This document shows positions 26,255 to 36,500 of a DNA stretch of 64,000 bases, piece by piece. The first letter of the stretch is position 1, and each line of letters begins with the position of its first letter. A program made the translations under genes and the position numbers. The stretch covers positions 1 through 64,000 of the forward strand of contig JAFXZI010000004.1 of NCBI GenBank assembly GCA_017541325.1, in the 5' to 3' direction. This DNA comes from Bacilli bacterium. GTDB lineage: Bacteria; Bacillota_I; Bacilli_A; RF39; UBA660. The notes beneath the pieces were generated by a model that ran no database searches, was not told the DNA's origin, and saw only the letters and a list, made by a program, of their open reading frames with translations.

Positions 26255-28027
26255 TTATCCAAACCAAGCAGAAACAATATCACTATTATTACTTAATGGT
26301 TCTGGATTAGGTTTTTCAAATTTTATTTCTACTGGTACTTTAAATGCAGACCCAAATGCAAGAGCATGTCCTGGTTGTAATGTTTTTAATTGTTTAGTAC
26401 ATTCTTCATTAATATTAGGTACCATTTCATTTATATATTCTAAGTCTTTTGGATGGATTGTTCTTAGAATTATAAAGTTTGCACATTGTGAAATACATGT
26501 TTCACTAAGTTCACTAGGTCTTTGTGTTATAAGACCAAGAATTACTCCATATTTACGTCCTTCTTTAGAAATACGTTCAAATATATTGTAACCAAGTAAA
26601 TTAACATCATTATCTTTTTGAACATATCTATGTGCTTCTTCAATTATTATATGATTTGGATGTTTACCACGATTATTATCAGAACAAGAATTTTCAAAAA
26701 TCATCCTTGAAATAATCTTAGTAATACTTTTAGCAAGTCTATCATTAACATAGTTAATATTAATATCAATTATTTGTGCACGTTTTCCTTCCATAGTTTT
26801 GCTTAAATTATCAATATATTGTGCACGAGATATCATTTTAGGATAATCAAAGTATATTGATGCATCTGAATTAATTAAAGAATGTAATCTAACTTGAAGT
26901 ACATTAGCATAATCATATACTTTATCACTCTTAAGTATTCCTTCTGAAATAAGAGCAAAATTCATTGCAAGTTCAAGATCTCTTAAAGTATAGAAAGTAT
27001 CTCCCCTATTATCAGGAATTTCTATTCCATCTACAATAAAACTATATATACAATCTACTACTAGTTCCATCTCAGACATTTTACCAGTATTATCTACAAA
27101 TAAACATTGTTTTAATGTACGATTATATCCTGGTTGAACAATTGGAGTTTCAAGATTTAAATCACTAGTATTATATGTAGTTAAGATTGCTGTTACTTGA
27201 TCTCTAATCTTACTAGAATCATTTCCACTTCTTAATATATCTAAAATTGCACGAGCAATAATATCATTTTTAAATTTACGAGCTTCAGCATTACTCTCTT
27301 TAAGTATTGGTGTATATTTTAAAGCTCTTTCTATAATAGACAATTGACTTCCTTCATTTGCTTCTAAAAGGATTGCCAAATCATCTACATCAAGAGTCCA
27401 TACAGGTATTCTTAATATTTCATTTTGTGAATCATCTATATTTGTTGTAAGTACTTTAGCACATAAAGCATCTGAAATTTTATTTAGTTCAGAAAATGCT
27501 CTTACATACTCTCCATAAGCATCAAATAAAAATATTCTTGCTTTAACTGGTATATAAGTACCTCCTCCAAAAACATTTTGCAAAATTCTTGCAGTAGTAC
27601 TACTTTTTCCTGAACCAGTATTACCTAATATAGAAAAGTGATTACTAAAGAAATCATTAACACCTACATTAATGTGGTAATTAGTATATACATTAGAAAG
27701 ACCTAAGTATACTTGAGAATTATCTTTAATAGTTTGTTCACCAAGTATTAAAGCTAATTCATCCATTACAACAATTCTAACTTTTGCTCTAAATGAAGGT
27801 TTCTTATTAATTCCTGGAATAAATGAATTATTAACTATTTCTCCAACAACACCTATTTTAGCTATATTTTTATTTATATTTAGGATCTCTCCAACTACTT
27901 TTATATTTCCATCTTCGAATACTACATGAACATTAATTAAATTCGCTTGATTTGAAATATCAATAGTTAGTTCAACCATTACATAGTTTTCTTCAATACT
28001 AAAAATCTTTCCTATCATACTATCCAC
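26255..28027 (-). CDS. HerA-like hexameric ATPase (DUF87 family)
   Basis: The 590-residue protein has an N-terminal beta-barrel (HAS-like, about 1-100), Walker A GNTGSGKSSTTARIL, Walker B HIIIEEAHRYVQK, and an arginine-finger region SKEGRKYGVILGLITQRPS. This is the HerA/FtsK-related translocase build. HerA proteins work with nucleases such as NurA in end resection, or in phage defence when paired with SIR2 or other effectors. No nuclease partner is adjacent here; the neighbours are sepF and M16 peptidases, so a housekeeping role is more likely. Confidence 0.85.
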   Translation of the reverse strand: MDSMIGKIFSIEENYVMVELTIDISNQANLINVHVVFEDGNIKVVGEILNINKNIAKIGVVGEIVNNSFIPGINKKPSFRAKVRIVVMDELALILGEQTIKDNSQVYLGLSNVYTNYHINVGVNDFFSNHFSILGNTGSGKSSTTARILQNVFGGGTYIPVKARIFLFDAYGEYVRAFSELNKISDALCAKVLTTNIDDSQNEILRIPVWTLDVDDLAILLEANEGSQLSIIERALKYTPILKESNAEARKFKNDIIARAILDILRSGNDSSKIRDQVTAILTTYNTSDLNLETPIVQPGYNRTLKQCLFVDNTGKMSEMELVVDCIYSFIVDGIEIPDNRGDTFYTLRDLELAMNFALISEGILKSDKVYDYANVLQVRLHSLINSDASIYFDYPKMISRAQYIDNLSKTMEGKRAQIIDININYVNDRLAKSITKIISRMIFENSCSDNNRGKHPNHIIIEEAHRYVQKDNDVNLLGYNIFERISKEGRKYGVILGLITQRPSELSETCISQCANFIILRTIHPKDLEYINEMVPNINEECTKQLKTLQPGHALAFGSAFKVPVEIKFEKPNPEPLSNNSDIVSAWFG

Positions 28028-28070
28028 CCAATTCTAAAGAAATTATATCACTAAATATAAATAAAAATAA

Positions 28071-28093
28071 AGAGAAAATACTATATTTTCTCT
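28071..28093 (-). terminator. Terminator after the M16 peptidase pair
   Basis: A 10-bp perfect stem (AGAGAAAATA/TATTTTCTCT) with a T-rich run on the minus strand, overlapping the stop of the YmfH-like gene. Confidence 0.75.
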
Positions 28094-29358
28094 TTTCTAT
28101 TAACTATTAAAGTTGCACTATTATCTAAATCAATTGTTTTTTGAATTCTTTTTATATCTTCTAAAGAAATATTTCGAATAATATCAATAATATCGTACCT
28201 ATATTCTCCAAAAGATACTAAATCTCCAAAGATATCTGATGCCATATAAGATTCTTCATCACTATTAAATACACAATTAGAAATAAGCACCTTTTTATAT
28301 CTTTCAACCTCTTCATCACTTACTTCATAGTTTTTAATATAATCATTTATTTTTTCTATTATTTCTTTAGGTTTATCAGTTTCTATACTAAATGTTACTG
28401 TTACATATTTGTTATCATATTTGTGCGATTCACTAAAAGTAGAAAACAACTCTTCTTTTAAATATTTATCAGTAAATATAGAAGTATCTCCAAATAAAAT
28501 ATTAAATAAAATTGTAAGATAACAATCAAGCAAATAATTTTCAACTTTATAATCACTAATTCTTAATTTTAATGCATAAGCTAATTTATTATTATTTATA
28601 CTATCTAGTTTTATTTCTTTATATTTTGTAACTACTTCATATGGTTCATTATCATCTTTATAATCAGGAATATTTATTTTTTTTCTATCCATTAAAGTCC
28701 TATTATTCTTAATCAATTCTAAAACATTTTCTACTTTAAAATTACCACATACTACTAGTACCATATTATTTGGATTATAAAAATTATTATAAACAGTATA
28801 CAAATCTTCTTTAGTAATACTATTAACTGATTTTTCATCTCCACCAATAGGAATTTTATATCCAATATTATGATAAAGCATCTTATTAATCATAAATTCT
28901 ATTTTCCAGAAAGGATTATCATTTATCATATTTATTTCTTCAGTAATAATACCTTTTTCTCCATTTACATTTTCGTCAGTATAAAAAGGTGTATTAACAA
29001 AATCTAAAAGGAATGTTAAATTTTCTTTAAAATGTGATGTTCCACTAAAATAATATGCAGTAGAATTATATCCAGTTGATGCATTAACATAAGCACCACT
29101 TTTACTATAAAAAGCAAAGACATCTTCTCCATCAGGTTGATTAAACATTTTGTGTTCTAGAAAATGAGCAATACCATCTGGTGATTTAATTAACTTCCCA
29201 TCAAGAAAGAATTCAGTATTAATTGAACCATATTTAGTACCAAGTAAACAATAATTCTTTTTCTTTTTAGGGAAAGGAATTAAAAATACCTCTAATCCAT
29301 TTTCTAAAGTTTCATTATAAATATAGGTATCTGTACCAATTAATTCATATTTATTCAT
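28081..29358 (-). CDS. M16 family zinc peptidase (YmfH-like, active)
   Basis: The protein of about 425 residues keeps the inverted zinc motif HFLEHKMF and the downstream Glu in EKGIITEEINM, so it should be catalytically competent. M16B peptidases work as pairs of an active and an inactive subunit. I start it at the ATG at 29358 (GGTGGTGAT upstream) rather than at two GTG codons further out. It overlaps its partner gene by 8 nt. Confidence 0.88.
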   Translation of the reverse strand: MNKYELIGTDTYIYNETLENGLEVFLIPFPKKKKNYCLLGTKYGSINTEFFLDGKLIKSPDGIAHFLEHKMFNQPDGEDVFAFYSKSGAYVNASTGYNSTAYYFSGTSHFKENLTFLLDFVNTPFYTDENVNGEKGIITEEINMINDNPFWKIEFMINKMLYHNIGYKIPIGGDEKSVNSITKEDLYTVYNNFYNPNNMVLVVCGNFKVENVLELIKNNRTLMDRKKINIPDYKDDNEPYEVVTKYKEIKLDSINNNKLAYALKLRISDYKVENYLLDCYLTILFNILFGDTSIFTDKYLKEELFSTFSESHKYDNKYVTVTFSIETDKPKEIIEKINDYIKNYEVSDEEVERYKKVLISNCVFNSDEESYMASDIFGDLVSFGEYRYDIIDIIRNISLEDIKRIQKTIDLDNSATLIVNRKEKI

Positions 29359-30610
29359 TAGTATCACCACCTAAAAGATAAATAGTATTCATATTTATTT
29401 TATTAGAAATATTTTTTAAATCTTCTTTTGTAACTTTATCTATATTTTTAATTCTTTCTTCAACTAAACCTACATTAAATAATTCTTTTTGATAATATAA
29501 AGCGATTATTTGAGTAGATGAATCATCTATTCTTTCTAAACTTTCTTTATAACTTGTTTTTGCTCTTTTTATTTCTTTATCAGTAATATTTCCAAGTTCT
29601 ATATCTTTTATTTCATCTTTTATTAGTGAAATAACTACATCTAAATTATCTTTATTAATACCAGATGTTATATAAAAATAATTAGCTTTTCTATCATAAT
29701 TAGAATTAATATAATAACATAACGAATTTTTTTCTCTAATATTTGTAAATAATCTAGAATTAGAATCTCCTCCTAGAATAATACTATATAAAGGTAAAAC
29801 ATATAAACTTTCATATTCAGTTAAATCATTCATAGTAAAACCTATACTTAACTTACCTTGATTAGTAGGATACTTTTCAACTATTGTTTTTTCTTTTCTA
29901 CTTTTTTCTTGAATTATAAAAGTATTTTTAAGATTATATTTATTATTATTCCAGTTAAAATTATTAGAAAACCATTTTTCTACAATATCTAAATCTATAT
30001 CTCCAACTACAAAAACATCTAATTTTGTATTGTTTAAAAAATAATTATAAAAATCATATAGATTGTTAACAGTTATCTTATCAAGTTCTTCTAAATATCC
30101 ATATTCATGTAAAGAAGAATTATTATCAGTCATAGAATCTAGCATTCTAACCAAACTCAATTTTGCACTTTCTTCTTCAGCACCTAATATATCAATTCTC
30201 ATATTAGATTTAATTACATTAAAACTATCTTTATCAAAAGAACTATTGCTAATATTGGGATTTAATACTATTTCTTTTATAAGATCTAACCCTTTAACAA
30301 AATTACCTTTTTCAGTATATTTATCTTCTAGAATAGATAAAGATAGGCCAGTAACAAATTGATTACCCATTTTATAATTGAAACTCTCAATAGAGGCTGA
30401 ATATAGTTCTTCTTTTTCTATTTCAAGTTCTCTCATAGTTTTATATTTTTTAGAGGAATAATTAACTATATTATTTAAAAATATTGCCTTAGTTATATTT
30501 TCTTTACTTATAGGAAGTATAAATGATAATTCTACATTTATTGTTTTAAAAGTATCAAGTTTTATCATATGTAAATTATATCCATTAAGTTCTTTTTTTA
30601 TATATTTCAT
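29351..30610 (-). CDS. M16 family protein lacking the zinc motif (YmfF-like partner)
   Basis: The protein of about 419 residues has the M16 fold pattern (NQGKLSIGFTMNDLTEYE, LGGDSNSRLFTNIREKNSLCYYI) but no HxxEH where the active subunit has it. That segment reads NIVNYSSKKYKT, so it is probably the non-catalytic half of a heterodimer with the next gene. The start ATG at 30610 has GGAG 6 nt upstream. Its closest context match is B. subtilis ymfF-ymfH. Confidence 0.88.
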   Translation of the reverse strand: MKYIKKELNGYNLHMIKLDTFKTINVELSFILPISKENITKAIFLNNIVNYSSKKYKTMRELEIEKEELYSASIESFNYKMGNQFVTGLSLSILEDKYTEKGNFVKGLDLIKEIVLNPNISNSSFDKDSFNVIKSNMRIDILGAEEESAKLSLVRMLDSMTDNNSSLHEYGYLEELDKITVNNLYDFYNYFLNNTKLDVFVVGDIDLDIVEKWFSNNFNWNNNKYNLKNTFIIQEKSRKEKTIVEKYPTNQGKLSIGFTMNDLTEYESLYVLPLYSIILGGDSNSRLFTNIREKNSLCYYINSNYDRKANYFYITSGINKDNLDVVISLIKDEIKDIELGNITDKEIKRAKTSYKESLERIDDSSTQIIALYYQKELFNVGLVEERIKNIDKVTKEDLKNISNKINMNTIYLLGGDTNE

Positions 30611-30645
30611 AAACATCTCCAAATGAATTATAACACAAAATAAAA

Positions 30646-30665
30646 AAGCTATTAAATAATAGCTT
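30646..30665 (-). terminator. Terminator of ftsK
   Basis: An 8-bp stem (AAGCTATT/AATAGCTT, loop AAAT) followed on the minus strand by a T6 run; it overlaps the ftsK stop codon. Confidence 0.75.
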
Positions 30666-32994
30666 ATTCATTTTCATCAATATCAACATCTCCTGCAAGA
30701 AGATCATCCTTACTAAGTAAAACTTCTCTAGGTTTAGAATTTCCTGTAGCAGGACCAACTACTCCTCTTTCTTCAAGTAAGTCTAAGATAGTTGCAGCTC
30801 TATTAAATCCTACTTTAAATCTTCTTTGAATTAATGATGATGATGCTTTTCCTTGTTCTATAACAAACTCTTTAACTTCATTATAAATAGGATCATCATA
30901 TTCTTCTTTGACATCTCTTGGGTGTCCTCCAGCATTACCTTGTTCTTCTGCTGCAGCTTCTAAGTTTTCAAAACGAGCATCATATCTTGCAATTTGTTGT
31001 TTAACAGTCCAATTAATAACATTTTCTATTTCACCATCAGAAACAAATGCTCCTTGAATACGTTCAGGAATATTTTCACCCATAGGTAAGAATAACATAT
31101 CACCTTTTCCAAGTAGTTTCTCTGCTCCAGACATATCAAGAATAGTACGCGAATCAATTGATGATGAAACAGCAAAGGAAATACGTGATGGAATATTTGC
31201 TTTAACTACTCCTGTAATAACATCTGTTGATGGTCTTTGAGTTGCAACAATTAAATGAATTCCAGCAGCTCTTGCCATTTGTGTAATACGCATAATAGAA
31301 TCTTCAACATCTTTTGCTGCAACTAACATTAAGTCGGCCAACTCATCAATGATTACAACTATGTATGGCATTTTAGGAATCTTTTCATCATCTGGTTTAC
31401 CTTGATTCTTTTTATCAATCATTTCATTATATGTAGAAATGTTTTTTACTTTTGTTTCTTCAAAAATATCGTATCTATTTTCCATTTCATGAACTATTTT
31501 TTGAAGAGCAATACTAGCTTTTTTAGGATCAGTTACTACTGGAGTTAATAAATGTGGTACTCCATTATAATTGCTTAACTCAACCTTTTTTGGATCAACC
31601 ATAACAAGTTTAACTTCGTCTGGTTTTGTTCTCATCAAAATAGATGTAATAATACAATTAATACAAACAGATTTACCTGATCCAGTAGCACCAGCAACTA
31701 AAAGGTGTGGTGTCTTATCAAGTTCCGCCCATTTAACTTCCCCCATTATATTTTTACCTAAAACAACAAGTAATTTACTATTTGCTTTATTCTCCGGAAG
31801 TTTTTCAAAAACCTCCCTAAATGCAACCGGTTGAATTGTTTGATTAGCAACTTCTATTCCAATAGTACTTTTTCCAGGAATTGGTGCTTGAATACGTACG
31901 TCTTTTTTTGCAAGTGCAAGTGATATTTCTTTATTTAAGCTAACAATTTTACTAAGTTTAGTACCATGTCCAATTGCAAGTTCATATTGAGTAACACTAG
32001 GTCCAATATGAATATCTACTATTCTAACATTACTAATACCAAATTCTTGTAATACATCTATTAATTGATTACTAATGGTTTCTGTATCTTCATTTTGCTT
32101 AGTTCCCTTTGTTGATAATTTATTTAACACCTTATTAATATCTGGAAGAATGTATTTTGGACTTACTCTATTATTACTAAATTGAATAACTCCAGTTCCT
32201 TCTAATGCTTCATTAAATTTATTTTCAGCATCTTGATCTAATTCTTCTCTACGAGAATCATTCTTTAACTTTTTATCAACAGTTTCCTTTAATTCCTCAA
32301 TTGATGAAATAACTATTCTTTCATCTGGAGATAACTCTTCAGTTTCTTCTATAACTTCTCCAGTTTCTTCATCATAGTCAATTTCTTCTTTCTTAAATGA
32401 TAAATTACTCATTTTATCTTTTAATTTACTAAATCTTTTATAATCAAGTATTGAAAATCCTGTAAATAACGAGAATCCAATTAACATAATAACAATAGAA
32501 ACAATATATGTTCCTTGATAATCAAATAAAAGTTTAAATAATGCTCCAAAGAAGGCACCAAATAATCCACCACCAGTTGAATTGAAATTATTTTTCAATA
32601 CTCCTTTTGAAACAGTAACAAAATTATCAAAGAAATTCTTCATTACTACTGAAAAAGCACCATTCAATTCTTTAACAATACCTATATGTAAAAATACTAA
32701 TATACCAATTAATAAAATATATAATCCTATAAATTTCATATCAAAAAATCTTGGATGTTCTTTCTTTATAATTACATATAAACCTAAAGCTATTAAAGCA
32801 AGACAAAATAATAGATTCAATTTTCCAAAAAAGAAAATTCCTACAATTCTAACTAATTGTCCTACAATTCCTAATGGTTTTAAAGTTCCAATTCCAAAAA
32901 TACCTAAAAGTATATAAACGACTCCTAAAATAGGTGTTGGAATTTTTACTTTTTCTTCTTCAATTACTTCTTTTTTCTTCTTTTTTCTTGCCAT
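30664..32994 (-). CDS. ftsK: DNA translocase FtsK/SpoIIIE
   Basis: The 776-residue protein has about four N-terminal membrane helices (about 25-185), a charged linker (190-260), and the motor domain with Walker A VAGATGSGKSVCINC and Walker B VVIIDELADLML. The C-terminal winged-helix gamma domain (EFVIEQGKASSSLIQRRF...) binds the polar KOPS/SRS sequences. It pumps chromosome DNA through the closing septum. The transcript ends before the M16 genes. Confidence 0.94.
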   Translation of the reverse strand: MARKKKKKEVIEEEKVKIPTPILGVVYILLGIFGIGTLKPLGIVGQLVRIVGIFFFGKLNLLFCLALIALGLYVIIKKEHPRFFDMKFIGLYILLIGILVFLHIGIVKELNGAFSVVMKNFFDNFVTVSKGVLKNNFNSTGGGLFGAFFGALFKLLFDYQGTYIVSIVIMLIGFSLFTGFSILDYKRFSKLKDKMSNLSFKKEEIDYDEETGEVIEETEELSPDERIVISSIEELKETVDKKLKNDSRREELDQDAENKFNEALEGTGVIQFSNNRVSPKYILPDINKVLNKLSTKGTKQNEDTETISNQLIDVLQEFGISNVRIVDIHIGPSVTQYELAIGHGTKLSKIVSLNKEISLALAKKDVRIQAPIPGKSTIGIEVANQTIQPVAFREVFEKLPENKANSKLLVVLGKNIMGEVKWAELDKTPHLLVAGATGSGKSVCINCIITSILMRTKPDEVKLVMVDPKKVELSNYNGVPHLLTPVVTDPKKASIALQKIVHEMENRYDIFEETKVKNISTYNEMIDKKNQGKPDDEKIPKMPYIVVIIDELADLMLVAAKDVEDSIMRITQMARAAGIHLIVATQRPSTDVITGVVKANIPSRISFAVSSSIDSRTILDMSGAEKLLGKGDMLFLPMGENIPERIQGAFVSDGEIENVINWTVKQQIARYDARFENLEAAAEEQGNAGGHPRDVKEEYDDPIYNEVKEFVIEQGKASSSLIQRRFKVGFNRAATILDLLEERGVVGPATGNSKPREVLLSKDDLLAGDVDIDENE

Positions 32995-33049
32995 AAATAT
33001 CTCCTCTGATACCCTACATATTAATTATATCTTTAATTCAAAAAAATAG

Positions 33050-33077
33050 CAAAAAAAAAGTTCATTTAGAACTTTTT
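33050..33077 (-). terminator. Terminator of ftsZ
   Basis: An 8-bp stem (AAAAGTTC/GAACTTTT, loop ATTTA) with a T9 run on the minus strand, directly after the ftsZ stop. Confidence 0.85.
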
Positions 33078-34269
33078 AATAATTTCTATTTTGTAAAAAT
33101 GGTGGCAAGTCTATGTCAGAGAACCCATCACTGTCATCAGAATCATCTTCTTCAGTAACAAGTGGTTTTCTAGAAACTGCTGGAACATCTTGTACTGCTC
33201 TTTTTGCTTCAACTTCTTCTTCAACAGGAAGTGGTTTTCTAGCAACAGCTGGAACTTCTTGAACAGTTCTCTTAACTTCAACTTTTGCAGGATATTCATC
33301 TTCATCCTCTTTTTCTTTATTTTTATCAAATCCAGTTGCTATAACTGTTACTATTACTTCATCTGTTAAATTTTCATTAATAACTGATCCAAAGATAGTA
33401 TTAATATCTGTATTTGCAGCAGCACGTACAACTTCAGCAGCTTGTTCTGCTTCAAATAATGTTAGATTCATTCCACCAGTAATATTTATAATTGCATCAG
33501 TTGCTCCTGAAATACTTGTTTCAAGAAGTGGAGATGATACAGCTTGTTTAGCAGCTTCAATTGCTCTTTCTTCTCCCATACCAATACCAATACCAATAAT
33601 TGCATTACCAGAATCTTTCATAACCGCTTTAACATCAGCAAAGTCTAGGTTAACAAGTCCAACTACAGCAATTAAATCAGAAATTGATTGAACACCTCTA
33701 CGTAATACATTATCAACTTCTTTAAATGCTTCTAGCATTGGAGTAGTTTTATCAATTATTTCTCTTAATTTATCATTTGGAATAACAATTAAAGTATCTA
33801 CATGTTTCTTCAATTCTTCTAATCCAACAACAGCATTTTCCATTCTTTTTCTACCTTCGAATGTAAATGGTTTTGTTACTATTGCAACAGTAAGCGCTCC
33901 TAATTGTTGAGCAATTTCTGCAATTACTGGAGCAGCACCAGTACCAGTTCCTCCACCCATTCCACATGTAATGAAGACCATATCAGCACCAGTTAATGCT
34001 TCTTCTATTTCTCTTTTGGATTCAATAGCAGCTTCTCTTCCTGTTTCAGGTTTTCCTCCAGCTCCTAATCCATCAGTTAATGTTGCTCCTAAAGCTATTT
34101 TGTTTTCAGCTAAAGAATTATTAAGAACTTGTGCATCAGTATTTGCTACAATGAAATCTACACCCTTAACTCCAGATTCTATCATACGGTTTACGGCGTT
34201 TCCACCTCCACCACCAATACCAATTACTTTAATTTTTGCTAATTGATCCATTGCTAAATCACCAAACAT
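33076..34269 (-). CDS. ftsZ: Cell division protein FtsZ
   Basis: The 397-residue tubulin homologue has the GTP-binding glycine loop [29 protein letters not shown] at the start, and the T7 loop [11 protein letters not shown]. The C-terminal peptide [11 protein letters not shown] is the usual tail that binds FtsA/SepF. The linker before it has two tandem 22-residue repeats (about 326-370), an oddity. It lies 17 bp after ftsA. Confidence 0.96.
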   Translation of the reverse strand: MFGDLAMDQLAKIKVIGIGGGGGNAVNRMIESGVKGVDFIVANTDAQVLNNSLAENKIALGATLTDGLGAGGKPETGREAAIESKREIEEALTGADMVFITCGMGGGTGTGAAPVIAEIAQQLGALTVAIVTKPFTFEGRKRMENAVVGLEELKKHVDTLIVIPNDKLREIIDKTTPMLEAFKEVDNVLRRGVQSISDLIAVVGLVNLDFADVKAVMKDSGNAIIGIGIGMGEERAIEAAKQAVSSPLLETSISGATDAIINITGGMNLTLFEAEQAAEVVRAAANTDINTIFGSVINENLTDEVIVTVIATGFDKNKEKEDEDEYPAKVEVKRTVQEVPAVARKPLPVEEEVEAKRAVQDVPAVSRKPLVTEEDDSDDSDGFSDIDLPPFLQNRNY

Positions 34270-34286
34270 ATTAAACCTCCTATTAC

Positions 34287-35489
34287 TTATTCTGCTACCT
34301 TGTTGTTTCCTGTGTAACTCATAAGTATATCTATTTGTTCATCTGTGAACATTGAATAATTCTTATCTCTTAATTTCATTTTGTGATCGTAGTATTTTAT
34401 AAGTCCAGCCGCACTAGAGTATTTATTATTTCTTACTCCTAACGTGCTTTCTGGAATAACAAATGCACTAAGTCCCAAAACAGATTCAACTACATAATTA
34501 AATCCCGGAATACTCGTTATACCACCTGTAACAATTATATAACTTATTTTTCTATTTGTTAAGTTATTTATTTGTTTTTCGGAAAGTTTAAGTAACTCAA
34601 TTACTCTTGCTTCTATAACTTTTGTTATATATTCTTGATCGATAATAGTTTTCTCATTATCATTAATTTTAACTTCAATTGTATCAAATTTATCAGAATA
34701 TCTTGTACTACATGCAGCAAATTTTTCTTTTAAAAATCTTGCTGTTTTTCTATCTACTCCAAAAATATACATAATATCATTATCTATATTTTTACTTCCT
34801 AAATTAATAATTTCATTTTTAATTAATATCTTTTTATTGAAAATTGAAATATTTACTGTTTCCTCTCCAATATTTATAACAGCACCTATGACTTTATCAT
34901 TGTCACGATTAGCACCAATAGAATAATCACCAATGCTTCCAAATGCAATATCTACAACTTCAATTCCACAATCTGCAAATACTTGAAGAAATGGATAAAG
35001 TACTGTTTTTGGTACAACTCCGGTAACAGCTTTAACACCTAGTTTTTTACCAACCAAACCTTTTGGATCGAAAACATTTTTTCTATCATCGACACTGAAT
35101 ACTATTGGTAATACGCAAACAAGTTCATGTTCATCATCATAACTACCAACAACTGCATTTTCTAATGATTTATTGATATCCCTACCAGTTACTGCAGCTT
35201 CTTCTCCTTTAAGTACATAACTTCCAGAAACAATTTTTAATTTTCTATCATTTGAAGGAACTGTTACTATTGCTTTATCTATTCTAAATCCTATTTGTTT
35301 TTCTATTTCAGATATTGCCTTTTCTAGAGATTCTCTAGCTAGTTCCCTATCTGCAACTAATCCTTTTTTTATTCCTTTACTTTTTCTAGATGCTGAAGCA
35401 AGTACATATAGATTATCATTGTACATTTCTGCTACAACGATTTTAATACTATCGCTTCCCATATCTATACTCGTATAAATATTTCTCAA
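34287..35489 (-). CDS. ftsA: Cell division protein FtsA
   Basis: The protein of about 400 residues has actin-fold motifs [15 protein letters not shown] (phosphate 1), [14 protein letters not shown] (phosphate 2) and [14 protein letters not shown] (adenosine). It tethers FtsZ to the membrane. The start is probably the TTG at 35489 with GGTGGAG just upstream; an outer GTG at 35510 would fall at the predicted transcription start, and the TTG gives a usual N-terminus ([10 protein letters not shown]). The C-terminus lacks a clear long amphipathic helix but ends in a short basic/hydrophobic stretch. Confidence 0.92.
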   Translation of the reverse strand: MRNIYTSIDMGSDSIKIVVAEMYNDNLYVLASASRKSKGIKKGLVADRELARESLEKAISEIEKQIGFRIDKAIVTVPSNDRKLKIVSGSYVLKGEEAAVTGRDINKSLENAVVGSYDDEHELVCVLPIVFSVDDRKNVFDPKGLVGKKLGVKAVTGVVPKTVLYPFLQVFADCGIEVVDIAFGSIGDYSIGANRDNDKVIGAVINIGEETVNISIFNKKILIKNEIINLGSKNIDNDIMYIFGVDRKTARFLKEKFAACSTRYSDKFDTIEVKINDNEKTIIDQEYITKVIEARVIELLKLSEKQINNLTNRKISYIIVTGGITSIPGFNYVVESVLGLSAFVIPESTLGVRNNKYSSAAGLIKYYDHKMKLRDKNYSMFTDEQIDILMSYTGNNKVAE

Positions 35490-35515
35490 AACGCTCCACC
35501 ATCCTAACACTAATT

Positions 35516-35545
35516 ATTATAAACCAATTATTATTAATTAGTAAA
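35516..35545 (-). promoter_or_regulatory. Promoter of ftsA-ftsZ
   Basis: TTTACT (35545-35540), an 18-bp spacer and TATAAT (35521-35516) on the minus strand. The predicted start near 35509 supports the downstream TTG start of ftsA. The rest of 35490-35748 is A/T-rich and non-coding, with a weak imperfect hairpin near 35571-35600. Confidence 0.55.
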
Positions 35546-35712
35546 TACTACCATCAATGTAATTTTAACAAAAAAAGAAGATTTATTAAACCTCTTTTTA
35601 TATGTTTATGTACCTTTTTATTAATTAAAATTAAATAATTATGCAATTTTAAAACTATATAAAAAATCTAAATAAACAATCATTTTATCTAATAACAATA
35701 TAAAAACATCAC

Positions 35713-35742
35713 AAAAAAAGCAAATCACTTAAAGTGATTCGC
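35713..35742 (-). terminator. Terminator of the bacteriocin operon
   Basis: An 11-bp stem with one mismatch (35720-35730 with 35731-35742) followed on the minus strand by a T7 run. Confidence 0.8.
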
Positions 35743-35748
35743 TGTTTA

Positions 35749-35913
35749 TTAGCATAATTTTCCGGTAATGCTTCTTCTTAATGAACTTCCTAAACTTCTG
35801 CCCACTTCTAAAACTACTTTAGTTAAACCAGTAACAGCATTTATAAAAGTTCCTGTTAAAGATATTCCTCCTCCGCTAATTAAATATAGTTCTTCTTTTT
35901 CTATCTCTTTCAT
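35749..35913 (-). CDS. Double-glycine-leader bacteriocin peptide A
   Basis: A 54-residue peptide. Its leader MKEIEKEELYLISGG is a textbook class II leader with Gly-Gly at 14-15. The mature part (39 residues, GISLTGTFINAVTGL at the start) is hydrophobic then basic, ends in LC, and has no internal Cys pair. I start at the ATG at 35913, with AGGAGG 4 nt upstream, rather than six codons earlier. The leader fits the C39 peptidase of the ABC exporter in the same operon. It is last in the operon, before the terminator. Confidence 0.82.
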   Translation of the reverse strand: MKEIEKEELYLISGGGISLTGTFINAVTGLTKVVLEVGRSLGSSLRRSITGKLC

Positions 35914-35921
35914 TTTTCCTC

Positions 35922-36062
35922 CTAATTGCATACTAGTGGTCTAGTATATCCATCATAAACACCTATAAGGAAAACTGCTCCTAATAATGATCCTAATATG
36001 ACCCACGATGCTATACCGCCACCATTAATTCTTTCAAGTTCTTCAGGACTTATTTCTTCCAA
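35922..36062 (-). CDS. Double-glycine-leader bacteriocin peptide B (TTG start)
   Basis: A 46-residue peptide that starts with TTG at 36062; GGAGGT lies 5 nt upstream. The leader MEEISPEELERINGG ends in Gly-Gly at 14-15. The mature part of 31 residues has a hydrophobic helix with small-residue spacing (GSLLGAVFLIG) and ends VYDGYTRPLVCN. This resembles short helical class II bacteriocins. The peptide A ribosome-binding site begins right after this stop, so A and B are likely co-translated and may work as a two-peptide pair. Simple ATG-based gene calls miss it. Confidence 0.8.
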   Translation of the reverse strand: MEEISPEELERINGGGIASWVILGSLLGAVFLIGVYDGYTRPLVCN

Positions 36063-36065
36063 AAA

Positions 36066-36500
36066 TTACCTCCACACTGTCTTAAATACATATTTTATTA
36101 ATGAATCTTCGGAAATAACAATTCTAGCTTTAACTATTTCATTTTCTTTCAAATTATTTTTCCCTATTTTTATTTTTATTTGTTTATAATAGTTTTCATT
36201 TAAATAGATGTTTTCTTCACTAATGCTATTAATTGTGTAAGCAAATACTTTATTATCTATTTTTATTTTATTATTTTTTGTTATTGTTTTTAAATCATTA
36301 GTTAGAACATACATATTTAAATATTTTTCTTTATATTCCAAAGATACATTATAATACTCATAGTATTTAAACGTTTTATTTATAAACAACAAACCTATAA
36401 TAAACAGAACAAATGTAAGTAAATATATATATTTTATTTTTTTAATATTTCTTGTTGCATATATTTTATAATCATTAATATCAACTAACAGATAAAACAC
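36066..36500 (-). CDS. Short HlyD-like bacteriocin secretion accessory protein
   Basis: The 144-residue protein has a cytoplasmic N-terminus, one membrane helix (about 24-41) and a C-terminal beta region ending GKNNLKENEIVKARIVISED, like the last barrel of HlyD/LcnD adaptors. Those proteins are usually about 450 residues with a coiled coil, so this is a minimal form or a remnant that still stays in frame. The start appears to be a GTG (36500) that overlaps the ABC exporter gene by 20 nt. No in-frame ATG follows nearby. Confidence 0.6.
   Translation of the reverse strand: MFYLLVDINDYKIYATRNIKKIKYIYLLTFVLFIIGLLFINKTFKYYEYYNVSLEYKEKYLNMYVLTNDLKTITKNNKIKIDNKVFAYTINSISEENIYLNENYYKQIKIKIGKNNLKENEIVKARIVISEDSLIKYVFKTVWR

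Noticed and set aside
26255-28027. HerA-like ATPase as part of a phage-defence pair
   Set aside because: No nuclease, SIR2 or other effector gene is next to it; it lies among division and protease genes.
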